Origin: Roseomonas indoligenes
GTDB taxonomy: Bacteria > Pseudomonadota > Alphaproteobacteria > Acetobacterales > Acetobacteraceae
Length of the DNA: 64,000 nt
Direction of reading: 5' to 3'
Assembly: GCF_017813365.1 (NCBI RefSeq)
Contig: NZ_JAGIZA010000017.1
Coordinates: forward strand, 1-64,000
The translations under genes and the position numbers were made by a program. The number at the start of each line of letters is the position of its first letter. The first letter of the stretch is position 1. A model generated the notes under the pieces. It did not search any database, had not been told where the DNA came from, and saw only the letters and a program-made list of their open reading frames with translations. Of the stretch, positions 24,079-33,218 are shown one piece after another.

Positions 24079-25062
24079 ATGATCACCCTGTCCCGCCGCA
24101 ACGCGGCCCGGCTGCTCCTCGGCGCCGCGGGCATCACCGTCGCGCCGCGCGCCTTCGCCCAGGCCTGGCCGTCCAGGCCGGTGCGGATCATCGTGCCCTT
24201 CCCGCCGGGCCAGGCGAACGACATCTTCTGCCGCCTGCTGGCCGACAAGGCCTCCGAGGGACGGTTCCGCGCGAACCGCGTGGTCACGGAGAACCGCCCG
24301 GGCGCGGGCGGCACCATCGGCATGCAGGCCGTCGCCCGCGCGGCGCCGGATGGCTACACGCTCGGCTTCGGCAGTCTCGCGAGCCTCGCCATCAACCCCG
24401 CCATCATGCGGAACATGCCCTACGACGCTGATCGCGACTTCGCGCCGGTCATCCGCGTCTTCCAGGCGCCGCTCGTGCTGCTGGTGCCGAAGGATGGGCC
24501 GCGGGACGTGGCGGAGTTCGTGCGCAAGCTCAGGGCCGGCGGGATGAACTACGGCTCCAGCGGCCCCGGCTCCACCCAGCACATGGGGAGCGAGCTGTTC
24601 CTTCAGGGCATCGGCGCGCAGGCGCAGCACATCCCCTATCGCGGCTCCGGCCCGGCACTGACGGACCTGATGGCGGGCTCCCTCGGCTTCGTCATGGAGA
24701 GCACGGCCTCCGCCATCCCGCTGGTGCGGGACGGGCAACTGCGGGCCCTGGCGGTGACGGACACCGCGCGCCGGCCGCAGCTTCCCGACGTGCCCACCCT
24801 GGCCGAGGCGGCGGGGCTGCAGGACGTCACCACCTTCGGCTCCGGCGGGATCGTGGCGCCCGCAGGCACGCCGCCCGCCGTGATCGAGACCCTCCACCAG
24901 GCCTTCGGCGAGGCGATGCGCGACCCGGCCGTCCGCGCCCGCTTCGAGGAGCAGGCGACCACGCCGCTGGCCGAAGGGCCGGCCGAGTTCGCGGCCTTCC
25001 TGAAGGCGGAGCAGGCGAAGTGGAAGGCGGTCGCGGAGCGTGGGAAGATCGTGATCGAGTAG
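24079..25062 (+). CDS. Bug-family solute receptor
   Basis: 327 residues; ATG after ctggaggaacaacaaga. Signal with RRNAARLLLGAAGITVAPRAFAQA. Core: SRPVRIIVPFPPGQANDIF, VVTENRPGAGGTIG and HIPYRGSGPALTDLMAG. In place of the usual PGGxxD it has PGQAND. It sits 57 bp after the lyase/CoA-transferase fusion gene, making it the probable receptor for that enzyme's substrate. Confidence 0.93.
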   Translation: MITLSRRNAARLLLGAAGITVAPRAFAQAWPSRPVRIIVPFPPGQANDIFCRLLADKASEGRFRANRVVTENRPGAGGTIGMQAVARAAPDGYTLGFGSLASLAINPAIMRNMPYDADRDFAPVIRVFQAPLVLLVPKDGPRDVAEFVRKLRAGGMNYGSSGPGSTQHMGSELFLQGIGAQAQHIPYRGSGPALTDLMAGSLGFVMESTASAIPLVRDGQLRALAVTDTARRPQLPDVPTLAEAAGLQDVTTFGSGGIVAPAGTPPAVIETLHQAFGEAMRDPAVRARFEEQATTPLAEGPAEFAAFLKAEQAKWKAVAERGKIVIE

Positions 25063-25089
25063 GCGAACGCGCCTCTGGGGAGGATAGAC

Positions 25090-25620
25090 ATGGCACTCTA
25101 CGCGCTGGACGGGGCGGCACCGACGCTGCCGGAGGCGGGCCGGTTCTGGATCGCGCCGGACGCACAGGTCATCGGCGACGTCGCCCTGGAGGAGGATGTC
25201 AGCTTCTGGTTCGGCGCCGTAGCGCGCGGGGACAACACGCGCATCGCGATCGGCGCGCGCACCAACATCCAGGACGGGGCCATGCTGCGTTCCGACCCGG
25301 GCGCGCCGCTCACCATCGGCGCCGACGTCACGGTCGGCCACCACGCCATCCTGCACGGCTGCACGGTGGGGGACCGCTCGCTCATCGGCATGGGCGCGAC
25401 GGTGCTGAACAAGGCGCGGATCGGGCGCTGCTGCATTGTCGGCGCCAATGCGCTGGTGACAGAGGGCAAGGAGTTCCCGGACTTCTCCCTCATCGTCGGC
25501 GCCCCGGCCAAGGTCGTGCGCGCGCTCGACCCGGCGATGGAGGGAACGCTGCTGGAATCGGCGGCACGCTACGTCGCCAACTGGCGCCGCTTCTCGGCCG
25601 GGCTACGGCGGCTCGACTGA
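25090..25620 (+). CDS. Gamma-carbonic-anhydrase-family hexapeptide protein
   Basis: 176 residues of left-handed beta-helix repeats (VIGDVALEEDVSFWFGAVARGDNTRIAIGARTN...). Members of the YrdA/CaiE/PaaY group are often carbonic anhydrases or CoA thioesterases linked to catabolic operons. The second and third zinc histidines are present (VTVGHHAILHGC), but the first (normally in VLHxDPG) reads MLRSDPG, an Arg. The zinc site is therefore probably incomplete. It is 27 bp after the Bug gene, in the fusion operon, with ggggaggat before its ATG. Confidence 0.88.
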   Translation: MALYALDGAAPTLPEAGRFWIAPDAQVIGDVALEEDVSFWFGAVARGDNTRIAIGARTNIQDGAMLRSDPGAPLTIGADVTVGHHAILHGCTVGDRSLIGMGATVLNKARIGRCCIVGANALVTEGKEFPDFSLIVGAPAKVVRALDPAMEGTLLESAARYVANWRRFSAGLRRLD

Positions 25621-25633
25621 ACCGGGGGGCGTG

Positions 25634-25972
25634 CTACCCGGCCAGGGAGACCGCCCCGTCCTCGATGTGCAGGGCGACGGCGGTCAATCCGCTGCCGTCG
25701 CCGGGGCCGCCGAGCGGCCGGCCATGCTCCACCGCGAACTCGGCCCCGTGGCTGGAGCAGCGAATTCGGCGGCCGTCCGCGCTCAGCACGCGGCGCCCGC
25801 GCCAGGTCAGCGGCAAGTACTGGTGCCGGCACATGTGGAGATAGGCGACCAGCCGACCGCCCTGGTGCACCACGAGCAGCGCCGTGCTTCGCCCGTCGCG
25901 CTCGCAGACGATGGGGGTGGCAGTGCCCTCGGGGAAGTCCTCCAGGCGGCCGAGTGGGATCTCCGCGCTCAT
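25634..25972 (-). CDS. Rieske [2Fe-2S] domain protein
   Basis: 112 residues from the ATG before SAEIPLGRL; the frame extends upstream without homology. The cluster ligands are Cys48-x-His50 (MCRHQYLPL) and Cys72-x2-His75 (RCSSHGAEF), the standard Rieske spacing. It resembles small soluble Rieske ferredoxins or the nirD-like subunits that feed electrons to oxygenases. It is convergent with the hexapeptide gene (13-bp gap) and has no oxygenase partner in the window. Confidence 0.85.
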   Translation of the reverse strand: MSAEIPLGRLEDFPEGTATPIVCERDGRSTALLVVHQGGRLVAYLHMCRHQYLPLTWRGRRVLSADGRRIRCSSHGAEFAVEHGRPLGGPGDGSGLTAVALHIEDGAVSLAG

Positions 25973-26185
25973 GCCGGCGCGAGCGCTCGGACGCCCTGCG
26001 GGGTGGACGGCGCGCAGGCGCTGAGGAGGTGAGGCCGAACGCGGCCAGGACGGCACGGCTCGCCGAGTGAGGATGGCTCACGGTCTTTTATCTTTCCGGG
26101 TAGTGGTCGGGGTCAGAACCGGTCCACATCGAGGATCGGCTGAGCAGGGCCACCACAGCCTTTGGTCCCGCAGCCATGGCGGCAC

Positions 26186-26866
26186 TCAGGCACGGCTTCC
26201 ATCTTCACCGTCGCTGCGCCTGAAGGTCCGGGCGTCCCAGCCCGCCATCGCGACATCCGCGACCGCTTCCAGATCCGCACGGCTCGCCCCGTCGCGGGCC
26301 AGGATCGACATGCCGCTCTGGAGCGTCTGCACGAAGCGCGCGAGCGCGTGGAGATCGGTCGAGGCCGGGACTTCTCCTTCCTCCACAGCCCGACGGAAAC
26401 GGCCGGAAAGGCGCTCGAGGGTAGCGGCGCGAGCCGACCGGACCAGTTCGCCGAGCTCCTCATGACCTTCGCTGCCAACGGCCGAGAGCGTCACCATGCA
26501 CCCGCGAGGGATATCCACGACGCAGCCGGTCAGAGCCGCGGCGGAATCCATGAAAAGGGACCGGACGGCATCGCGTGCGGTCGGGGCCGACTGGAAGCCC
26601 GCCCAGACATATCCCTCGTTGGTCTCGGCATAGTGCCGCAGGGCCTCGGCGTAGAGCGCCTCCTTCGATCCGAAGGCGGCGTAGAGACTGGGTGCGCCGA
26701 TGCCCATGGCCTGAGTCAGGTCGGCAATCGAGGTCGCCTCAAACCCCTTGGTCCAGAAGAGGCGGATCGCGCGCTCCAGCGCGGCATTCCGGTCGAACGC
26801 GCGGGGCCGCCCACGTGGGCGGGCCGCGGGGGTACCAGTGCCCGACTTCCCGTCAGAATTCTGCAT
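26186..26866 (-). CDS. TetR-family transcriptional regulator
   Basis: 226 residues. The HTH is at about 25-70 (NAALERAIRLFWTKGFEATSIADLTQAMGIGAPSLYAAFGSKEALY), followed by a helical ligand domain with CVVDIPRGCMVTLSA. It is divergent from the SDR gene, and two copies of an ATCGA-CGCTA element lie between them. It most likely represses the SDR gene and itself until a small ligand binds. Confidence 0.93.
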   Translation of the reverse strand: MQNSDGKSGTGTPAARPRGRPRAFDRNAALERAIRLFWTKGFEATSIADLTQAMGIGAPSLYAAFGSKEALYAEALRHYAETNEGYVWAGFQSAPTARDAVRSLFMDSAAALTGCVVDIPRGCMVTLSAVGSEGHEELGELVRSARAATLERLSGRFRRAVEEGEVPASTDLHALARFVQTLQSGMSILARDGASRADLEAVADVAMAGWDARTFRRSDGEDGSRA

Positions 26867-26934
26867 CGATCGCTAGATAATGCCATTGACCCCTCCAAGC
26901 AACGTCAATAGGGTATTCTGTATCGAACGCTATA
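26865..26934. promoter_or_regulatory. Two repeated elements in the TetR/SDR divergent region
   Basis: atcgaTcgctaga (26865-26877) and atcgaAcgctata (26922-26934) share 11 of 13 bases in direct orientation. The first touches the TetR start codon; the second lies 14 bp before the SDR start. Paired sites flanking both promoters suit TetR autoregulation. Confidence 0.45.
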
Positions 26935-26948
26935 GAATGGGGTTGAAG

Positions 26949-27689
26949 ATGACGGAACTGGCTGGGAAGCGCGCGCTCGTGACGGGCGGGTCGCGCGGCA
27001 TCGGCGCCGCGATCGCGGTGGCGCTGGCGGAGAAGGGTGCGGACGTGGCGATCACCTACGAGCGGTCCGTGGACCGTGCCGCCGAAGTGGTTCGGGCGAT
27101 CGAGGGCAAGGGGCGCAAGGCGGCCGCCATTCAGGCTGATATCGCTGACCCGGCCGCGGTGAAGCGCTCCGTCGACGAGGGGGCCCGTTCACTCGGCGGT
27201 CTCGACATCCTCGTCAACAATGCGGGAATCGCGCTCTACGCCCGGATCGCTGATGCCAGTGTCGAGGCGATCGATGCGCTGCTCGGCGTCAACGTGCGGG
27301 GGCCCGTGCTCGCCGCGCAGGCTGCCATCCCCCATCTTCCGACGGGTGGGCGCATCATCACCATCGGTTCCGCCGGTGCCGAACGCATCGTCGGGGACAC
27401 CGGCACGATCTACTTCATGACCAAGTCGGCGCTGCACTCCTTCACCCGCGGCCTCGCTCGCGAGCTTGGCCCGCGCGATGTGACGGTCAACCTGATCCAG
27501 CCGGGGTCGACCGATACCGACATGAACCCCGCCGATGGCGAGTTCTCCGATTTTCAGCGCAGCCTGAGCCCACTTGGCCGTTACGGCACCCCGGAGGATG
27601 TCGCGGCCGCAGTGGCCTTCCTGGCGAGCCCCTCGGCGCGACACATCACCGGCGCCATCCTGACGGTCGATGGCGGGCAGACGACCTGA
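26949..27689 (+). CDS. SDR-family oxidoreductase (3-oxoacyl-ACP-reductase-like)
   Basis: 246 residues. TGGSRGIGAAI is the NAD(P)-binding glycine motif, NNAG the structural motif, and Ser (TIGSAGAE), Tyr and Lys (YFMTKSA) form the catalytic set. LTVDGGQTT is a typical C-terminus. The start is chosen at the ATG for MTELAGKR (gaatggggttgaag upstream); ATG 26937 is four codons earlier. Substrate unknown. Its divergent TetR neighbour suggests induction by a xenobiotic or metabolite. Confidence 0.92.
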   Translation: MTELAGKRALVTGGSRGIGAAIAVALAEKGADVAITYERSVDRAAEVVRAIEGKGRKAAAIQADIADPAAVKRSVDEGARSLGGLDILVNNAGIALYARIADASVEAIDALLGVNVRGPVLAAQAAIPHLPTGGRIITIGSAGAERIVGDTGTIYFMTKSALHSFTRGLARELGPRDVTVNLIQPGSTDTDMNPADGEFSDFQRSLSPLGRYGTPEDVAAAVAFLASPSARHITGAILTVDGGQTT

Positions 27690-28085
27690 AGGAGCCTGCC
27701 CGTTCCTCCATCAGTCCGGACAGGCCAGGCACGGCCGTCACCAGCCTGTCTCCGAGACCGTGAAGGGTGGAGGACTGCATCGATGCCGCCGGATCGTGTC
27801 GCATGGGAGGTCGCTGGGTCCGAAAGGCGCACCCCCTGTGCAGTCCGGACCGGGCCGGGAGTGATCGGGAAGCGCTGTCCCGGCAGCCTTACTGCACTAC
27901 GACGCCACGCTCGCCGTCCGGTACAGCCCGAACGGGCGCGCCTCATTGGTCGGCAAGACGGTAACAAAGTCGTCTCCTGCCTTGGCGCCCTTGCATCCCG
28001 AAGCGGAGCGGAGCCAAATCGGCCGGCCAAGCCATCCGGTGCAGGACCTGCTCCGGCCATAAAAAAGCAGAGAATGGAGGATGCG
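27690..28085. other. 396-bp stretch without a recognisable gene
   Basis: Several short frames are open, but none shows family motifs, a convincing ribosome site or a signal sequence. The only useful element is tggaggatgcg just before the ATG at 28086, the ribosome site of the next gene. A decayed gene is possible. Confidence 0.4.
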
Positions 28086-28901
28086 ATGACGGGGTTGAAC
28101 CGGATCGGTCGTGCGCTGCTCGTTACCGCGATGTTGGCCGGGGGTGGAGCGCCCCTCGCCGCACAACCGGTTGCCCAGGTGACGGAAACCGGGGTCAGTT
28201 CACCGGCCTCGCTCGTCTTCATCGGCAACAGCTTCTTCTACTACAACAATGGCATCACCAACCACGTCTCCGAGTTCCTGCGCGCGACCGCGCCGACCCA
28301 GCGCCTCCGCTCCACCCTCATCGGCATCGGGGGTTCCGGCTTCGACTGGCATGACGTGGAGTCCTATTTCCGCCCGAACGCGGTCGCGCGCTACACGATC
28401 GACCGCAACAATGTTCTCTCGCCCAACACCGATGCGCGTCTGTTCGATGTCGCGGTCATGATGGATTGCAGCCAGTGCCCGGTGCATCCGGACCTCAAGG
28501 ACGTGTTCGTCGACTATGCCCGGAAGCATGCGGAGACGGTGCGCCGCCACGGTGCCCAACCCGTGTTCTTCATGTCCTGGGCCTATCTCGACAAGCCGGA
28601 GATGACCGCGCAGCTCGCCGAGGCCTATACCCGGGCTGGAAACGAGAACCGCGCGCTGGTGATCCCGGCCGGCCTCGCCTTCGCCCGCGTCGTCTCGGAG
28701 CGGCCTGACATCGGCCTCTACGTCGCGGACAAGCGGCATCCAACCCTTGCTGGAACCTATCTCGCGGCAGCGGTGACCTATGCCGCGCTCTTCAACCAGT
28801 CCCCCGTCGGCTCGGGCTACACCGCCGGTCTGGATCCTGCCGTCGCGCGCACCCTGCAGGATGCCGCCTGGACCACGGTACGCGAATACCTACGCCGCTG
28901 A
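28086..28901 (+). CDS. Secreted SGNH/GDSL-like hydrolase
   Basis: 271 residues. A Sec signal covers about 1-26 (RALLVTAMLAGGGAPLAAQ). The mature part begins with LVFIGNSFFYYNNG, an SGNH block I serine motif in GNSF form (Ser49), and ends with VADKRHPTLAGTYLAAA, where Asp-x-x-His matches block V. Such enzymes are esterases or acyl-hydrolases. The substrate is unknown. The ATG is preceded by gagg; longer upstream frames lack homology. Confidence 0.8.
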   Translation: MTGLNRIGRALLVTAMLAGGGAPLAAQPVAQVTETGVSSPASLVFIGNSFFYYNNGITNHVSEFLRATAPTQRLRSTLIGIGGSGFDWHDVESYFRPNAVARYTIDRNNVLSPNTDARLFDVAVMMDCSQCPVHPDLKDVFVDYARKHAETVRRHGAQPVFFMSWAYLDKPEMTAQLAEAYTRAGNENRALVIPAGLAFARVVSERPDIGLYVADKRHPTLAGTYLAAAVTYAALFNQSPVGSGYTAGLDPAVARTLQDAAWTTVREYLRR

Positions 28902-28960
28902 TCCGGCCCCTCATCTCCATGGACTGGCAGGCTTCTGACGACGGAGCGGGGCTGGCTTCT

Positions 28961-29608
28961 CTACGTCAGGGGCGGAGCAACATGCCGCTGGAAGGGCGGG
29001 CGCTCTCCAAGGCGTTCATACCAGGCCTGGAGCCGGGGCAGATCGGGGCGATGCTTCACCTCGACCCCGAACCAGCGCCGGGCATAGGCGCCGAGAGCGA
29101 TGTCCGCGAGCGTCAGGCTGTCACCCTCCGCATAGGGGTGCCCGTGCGCGAGGTGTGCATCGAGCACCTGCCACGCCTCACCGGACGCCTTCGCCGCGGC
29201 ATCGATCGCCGACATGTCACGATCGTCCGGGCGGGTGCGCACCATGCCCCAGAACAGGGCCCGCTCTGCGGGCTGTAGGGTGGAGAGCACCCAGTCCAGC
29301 CACCGGTTCACCCGGGCGCGTGCGGCGGGACCATCGGGGTAGATGCTCCTCGCCCCCGTGTCGCGCTCGATCTGGCGCAGGGCCAGGTAGCGCAGGATGG
29401 AGTGGGACTCCCAGAGCACGACATCGCCGTCCACCAGGGTCGGCACCCGGCCGTTCGGGTTCATCGCCCGGTACTCCGGGGTGTCGACCACGCCGAACTT
29501 CATGCCCGCGTCCCGTCGGTCGAAGGCCAGGCCCAGCTCATCGCAGCACCAGAGCACCTTCTGGACGTTCACCGAGTTCGCGCGCCCCCAGATGACCAAC
29601 CCCGTCAT
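28961..29608 (-). CDS. Glutathione S-transferase family protein
   Basis: 215 residues. The N-terminal thioredoxin-like half has VIWGRANSVNVQKVLWCCDELGL (a Ser/Asn-type active-site loop), NPNGRVPTLVDGDVVLWESHSILRYLA with the cis-Pro and Glu-Ser glutathione-binding pair. The all-helical half ends with LTLADIALGAYARRW. Detoxification or isomerisation roles are possible. It stands alone between the hydrolase and a Bug gene on opposite or same strands, with no clear operon. Confidence 0.92.
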   Translation of the reverse strand: MTGLVIWGRANSVNVQKVLWCCDELGLAFDRRDAGMKFGVVDTPEYRAMNPNGRVPTLVDGDVVLWESHSILRYLALRQIERDTGARSIYPDGPAARARVNRWLDWVLSTLQPAERALFWGMVRTRPDDRDMSAIDAAAKASGEAWQVLDAHLAHGHPYAEGDSLTLADIALGAYARRWFGVEVKHRPDLPRLQAWYERLGERPPFQRHVAPPLT

Positions 29609-29729
29609 GGCATCTTCTCTCCCGGTCCCAGGCTTGGTGGAGTTCGCCCTTCAGGACCTGTTCCAAGCCGTTCGCCAGGATAGGCCCGCCCATCCTCGGC
29701 GACCATGGCGCGGGAAAGCGGTCCTGCGC

Positions 29730-30737
29730 TCATTGCGGGCGAACGCCCGCCTCCCGCAGGACGTTTTCCCAGCGCGCCATCTCCGCCTCGACATAGGCCT
29801 TCGCCTCGGCAGGCGTATTGGCGACGATTCGCTCGGCGCCGAGTTCGGTCAGGCGGCTGCGCAGCGATCCCTCGTTCAGCACAGCGACGATCTCGGCGCG
29901 CAGTCTCTCGAGAATGGGTGCCGGGGTTCCCGCCGGCGCAAGGACGCCCTGCCAGACGCTGAACGTCGCGTCGGAGTAACCGGCCTCACCGATCGTCGGG
30001 ACGTCCGGCATCACGGCACTTCGCCGGGCGGAGGACACGGCCAGGGCCCGGGCCTGTCCCGACTGCGCGAGCGGGAAGGCGGTGACACCGGCGTCGTAGA
30101 GCATCTCCACTCGTCCGGCGATCAGGTCCTGCGCCGCGGGGGCGCTGCCGCGGTAGGGCACCTCCTCCATCTTCAGCCCGGCGGCCTTGGTGAAGAGGAG
30201 GCTGACCAGCTGCAGGGCGCCACCGGTGCCCGTGCTGCCGTAGCTGTACTCGCCTGGCCTGGCGCAGACGCGCTCGACGAACTCGGCCAGGGTTCGGGCG
30301 GGGGAGCTGTTCGGCACCAGCAGGACCATCGGTCCTTCGGCCACGATGCTGACCGGCGTGAGGTCCTTCGCCGGATCGTAGTCGAGGTTGGCGTAGAGGG
30401 CACGGTTCACCGCGTGCCCGGTGTTGCTGAACAGGAATGTGGTGCCGTCCGGGCGCGACTTCGCGACCACGGAGGCGCCGATGTTTCCCCCGGCGCCGGT
30501 CCGGTTCTCGACCACGATCCTCTGCGGCAGGCGCTGGGAAAGGGTGTCGCAGAGCAGCCGCGCGATCACGTCCGTCGGGCCACCCGCTGCATAGGGGAGG
30601 ATCATGCGGACCGGCTGGCTCGGCCAGTCGCCGCGCGCCTGGGCCGAAGCGGAACGGGGCAGGGCCCAGGCGGAGGCTGCGCCCAGGGCGGTCGCGAGCG
30701 CCACGCGACGCGGGAAAGGCCGGGACCGGTGGGGCAT
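29730..30737 (-). CDS. Bug-family solute receptor
   Basis: 335 residues; the ATG is set by ggagagg nine bases upstream, and the longer frame to 30845 is rejected. A long twin-arginine-like leader (RPFPRRVALATALGAASAWALPRSASAQA) precedes SQPVRMILPYAAGGPTDVI, IVVENRTGAGGNIG and EEVPYRGSAPAAQDLIAG. It is divergent from an SMP-30 lactonase gene, so ligand and lactonase substrate may be related. Confidence 0.92.
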   Translation of the reverse strand: MPHRSRPFPRRVALATALGAASAWALPRSASAQARGDWPSQPVRMILPYAAGGPTDVIARLLCDTLSQRLPQRIVVENRTGAGGNIGASVVAKSRPDGTTFLFSNTGHAVNRALYANLDYDPAKDLTPVSIVAEGPMVLLVPNSSPARTLAEFVERVCARPGEYSYGSTGTGGALQLVSLLFTKAAGLKMEEVPYRGSAPAAQDLIAGRVEMLYDAGVTAFPLAQSGQARALAVSSARRSAVMPDVPTIGEAGYSDATFSVWQGVLAPAGTPAPILERLRAEIVAVLNEGSLRSRLTELGAERIVANTPAEAKAYVEAEMARWENVLREAGVRPQ

Positions 30738-30903
30738 CGGGCGCATCCTCTCCGTGATCTCTTGGCTCCCGTGATGAACCAGCCCCTGCGGGCGGGTCAA
30801 CCACGGCGTCGGCCGCCGCGTCGGGATGGGCGCCCAATCCGCCACAGGCTACCTTCACGCGGAATTCCAGGCCCCGAACGGTATGACCTCATGGGAGACG
30901 AGC

Positions 30904-31806
30904 ATGCAGAGCTTCCAGCCTCTGCCCCGAAACGTCACGACGCGAGTGCACACGGCGATGCCGCAGGAACTGCGCCGCGCGGTGGTGACGGAGTGGTCGC
31001 GGGCCAACAAGCGCGGCCATCCCGTGGACTGCTTCCTGGAGGGGCCGTGCTTCGACCCTGCGGGGCATCTCTACGTCACGGACATCCCGCATGGCCGCAT
31101 CTTCCGCATCTCTCCGGAGGGGCAGTGGACGCCGATTGCCGAGTATGACGGCGAGCCGAACGGGTTGGCCCTGCATCCGGACGGGGAGCGCCTCTGTATC
31201 GCCGACTACAAGCAGGGCCTCCTTACCCTCGACCTGGCAACGGGCACGGTCGGCCCGCTGCTCACCCGGCGCAACAGCGAGCGCTTCAAGGGGCCGAACG
31301 ACCTCGTCTTCGCGTCGAACGGGGACCTCTACTTCACCGACCAGGGGCAGAGCGGGCTGCATGACCCCACGGGCCGGGTGTATCGCCTGCGGCCCGGCGG
31401 TCAGCTGGACCTGCTGCTCTCCAACGGCCCCAGCCCGAACGGCCTGGCGCTGTCCGGGGATGAGGACGTGCTCTTCATCGCCATGACGCGGGACAACGCG
31501 GTCTGGCGCCTGCCGCTGCTCCCCGATGGCAGCACGGCGAAGGTGGGACGCTTCGCGTCCTTCCACGGCACCAGCGGCCCGGACGGGATGGCGATGGACC
31601 CTTCGGGCAATCTTCTGGTCGCCCATGCCTCGCTCGGATCGGTCTTCGTCCTGTCCCCGCAGGGGGAGCCCGTGGCGCGGATCCGGTCCTGTAGGGGATC
31701 GACCACCACCAATCTCGCCTTCGGCCGGGATGGAAGGACCGTTTTCGTCACGGAGTCCGAAACAGGGTCCATTCTGTCGGCCGAATGGGACATCGCCTCC
31801 TCCTGA
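30904..31806 (+). CDS. SMP-30/gluconolactonase family protein
   Basis: 300 residues from the ATG following GGGAGACGAGC; upstream in-frame codons exist. The propeller has metal residues in FLEGPCFDPAGHLYVTD (Glu), KGPNDLVFASNG (Asn), SPNGLALSGD (Asn) and GPDGMAMDPSG (Asp). It likely hydrolyses a sugar or other lactone in the cytoplasm. It is distinct from the copy at 17143. A Bug gene follows 128 bp downstream, another lies divergently upstream. Confidence 0.9.
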   Translation: MQSFQPLPRNVTTRVHTAMPQELRRAVVTEWSRANKRGHPVDCFLEGPCFDPAGHLYVTDIPHGRIFRISPEGQWTPIAEYDGEPNGLALHPDGERLCIADYKQGLLTLDLATGTVGPLLTRRNSERFKGPNDLVFASNGDLYFTDQGQSGLHDPTGRVYRLRPGGQLDLLLSNGPSPNGLALSGDEDVLFIAMTRDNAVWRLPLLPDGSTAKVGRFASFHGTSGPDGMAMDPSGNLLVAHASLGSVFVLSPQGEPVARIRSCRGSTTTNLAFGRDGRTVFVTESETGSILSAEWDIASS

Positions 31807-31933
31807 CGGGATGGCGATCAGGATGCGATGCGGGGAACCTCGGCCCGGCGCGGCCGACCTGGGGTTGGCAAGTGGGCCAGCAGACCCACCCGTGCTACGG
31901 GCTGGCCGAAAGAGCGGACGGGGATGTGATGTG

Positions 31934-32914
31934 ATGACGAGCAGGCGCGGAGTGATGGCAGCCATCGGCGGAGCGCTGGCGACCGCGACGGTCCGGGGCG
32001 CATCGGCCCAGGGCGCGGGCTGGAAGCCGGACCGGCCGCTGCGCGTCATCGTCACCTTCCCGCCGGGCGGGGTGATGGACATCTCCGGCCGCCTTGGGGC
32101 GGACCTGCTCGGCCGTGCGCTAGGCCAGACGGTAGTGGTGGAGAACCGCGCCGGTGCGGGTGGCAATGTCGGGACCCTGGCCGCGCTGAACGCCGATGCC
32201 GACGGCTACACGGTGCTGCTGGGCAGCATGGCGATCCTCGGCGTAAATCCCGTGCTCTACCCGCGCGGCGGCGTCGACGCGGCGAAGGACTTCGTGCCGC
32301 TCGGTACCATCGGGGAGGTGGCGAACATCCTCTCCGTGCTGCCCGGGAAGGTGAAGGCCACGAACCTCAAGGACTTCATCGCCGAGGCGAAGCAGCGGCC
32401 CATGATGTACGGTTCGGTCGGGAACGGCAGTTCCTCGCACCTGGCGGCCGCCACCTTCCTGAAGATGGCGGGTGTCGAGGCGACCCATGTTCCCTATCGC
32501 GGCTCCGCCCCGCTGGTGGCGGCCATGCTGTCCGGCGAGATCGACTTCGGCTTCGACACCACGGCCACCTCCACCCCGCATATCCGCTCCGGCGCCTTCC
32601 GGGCGCTGGCCGCTTCCACGACCCGCCGGGCCTCCGCCCTGCCGGAGGTGCCGACCTTCGCCGAGGCCGGGCTGCCCGGCTACGATGTGGGCCTGTGGAC
32701 CGGCTTCTTCGTGCGCAGGAGCACGCCCGCTCCGGTGGTGGCCGCGCTGCGACAGGCCATGGCCAGGGGCCGCACTCCGGAATTCGAGGAGAGGCTGAAG
32801 GCCGCTTTCGTCGATCCGCTTGTCGTGCCCGAGGCGGATCTGGTGCGATGGACGGATGAAAGCGCGTCGCGCTGGCAGGCCGTGTCGCGCGAACTCGGTC
32901 TGCAGGCCGACTGA
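31934..32914 (+). CDS. Bug-family solute receptor
   Basis: 326 residues from the ATG in gtgatgacgagc. The frame runs back to 31526 inside the SMP-30 gene, which is a shadow. Signal SRRGVMAAIGGALATATVRGASAQ; core DRPLRVIVTFPPGGVMDIS, VVVENRAGAGGNVG and THVPYRGSAPLVAAMLSG. Follows the lactonase gene and probably serves the same pathway. Confidence 0.92.
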   Translation: MTSRRGVMAAIGGALATATVRGASAQGAGWKPDRPLRVIVTFPPGGVMDISGRLGADLLGRALGQTVVVENRAGAGGNVGTLAALNADADGYTVLLGSMAILGVNPVLYPRGGVDAAKDFVPLGTIGEVANILSVLPGKVKATNLKDFIAEAKQRPMMYGSVGNGSSSHLAAATFLKMAGVEATHVPYRGSAPLVAAMLSGEIDFGFDTTATSTPHIRSGAFRALAASTTRRASALPEVPTFAEAGLPGYDVGLWTGFFVRRSTPAPVVAALRQAMARGRTPEFEERLKAAFVDPLVVPEADLVRWTDESASRWQAVSRELGLQAD

Positions 32915-33218
32915 GCACGGGAAGCACCATGTGGCGAGGGCTCGCTCACTTCGCCCATCCAGGGCCGCTGATCGGACTGGCCGCTCTCGGCCAGCCCGGA
33001 TCCCCTGCGGGATACCCGGCCCCGTCAACGATGGAACCAAAGACTGGCGCCCAGGGCCTGGCCCCATGCGCCTTGGGCATCGACGCGACGGGCAGGCTGC
33101 AGCGTAGCGGCCAAGTGTTCGGGTGGAACGCAGGCCAGGGCGCGGTCAAACGCCTTCTCAACAATGACTTCCTAATTCGGAACGGGATGCAGCCCGGCGC
33201 CGCGGCCGTTCACCGGCA
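32915..33218. other. 304-bp stretch without a recognisable gene
   Basis: It lies between a plus-strand Bug gene and the convergent response-regulator gene. Short open frames on both strands have no family features, and I see no terminator with a T-run. Confidence 0.4.

Noticed and set aside
22792-25356. 854-codon open frame on the minus strand
   Set aside because: It lies opposite the fusion gene and Bug gene, has no family motifs and is the kind of long antisense frame expected at about 70% G+C.
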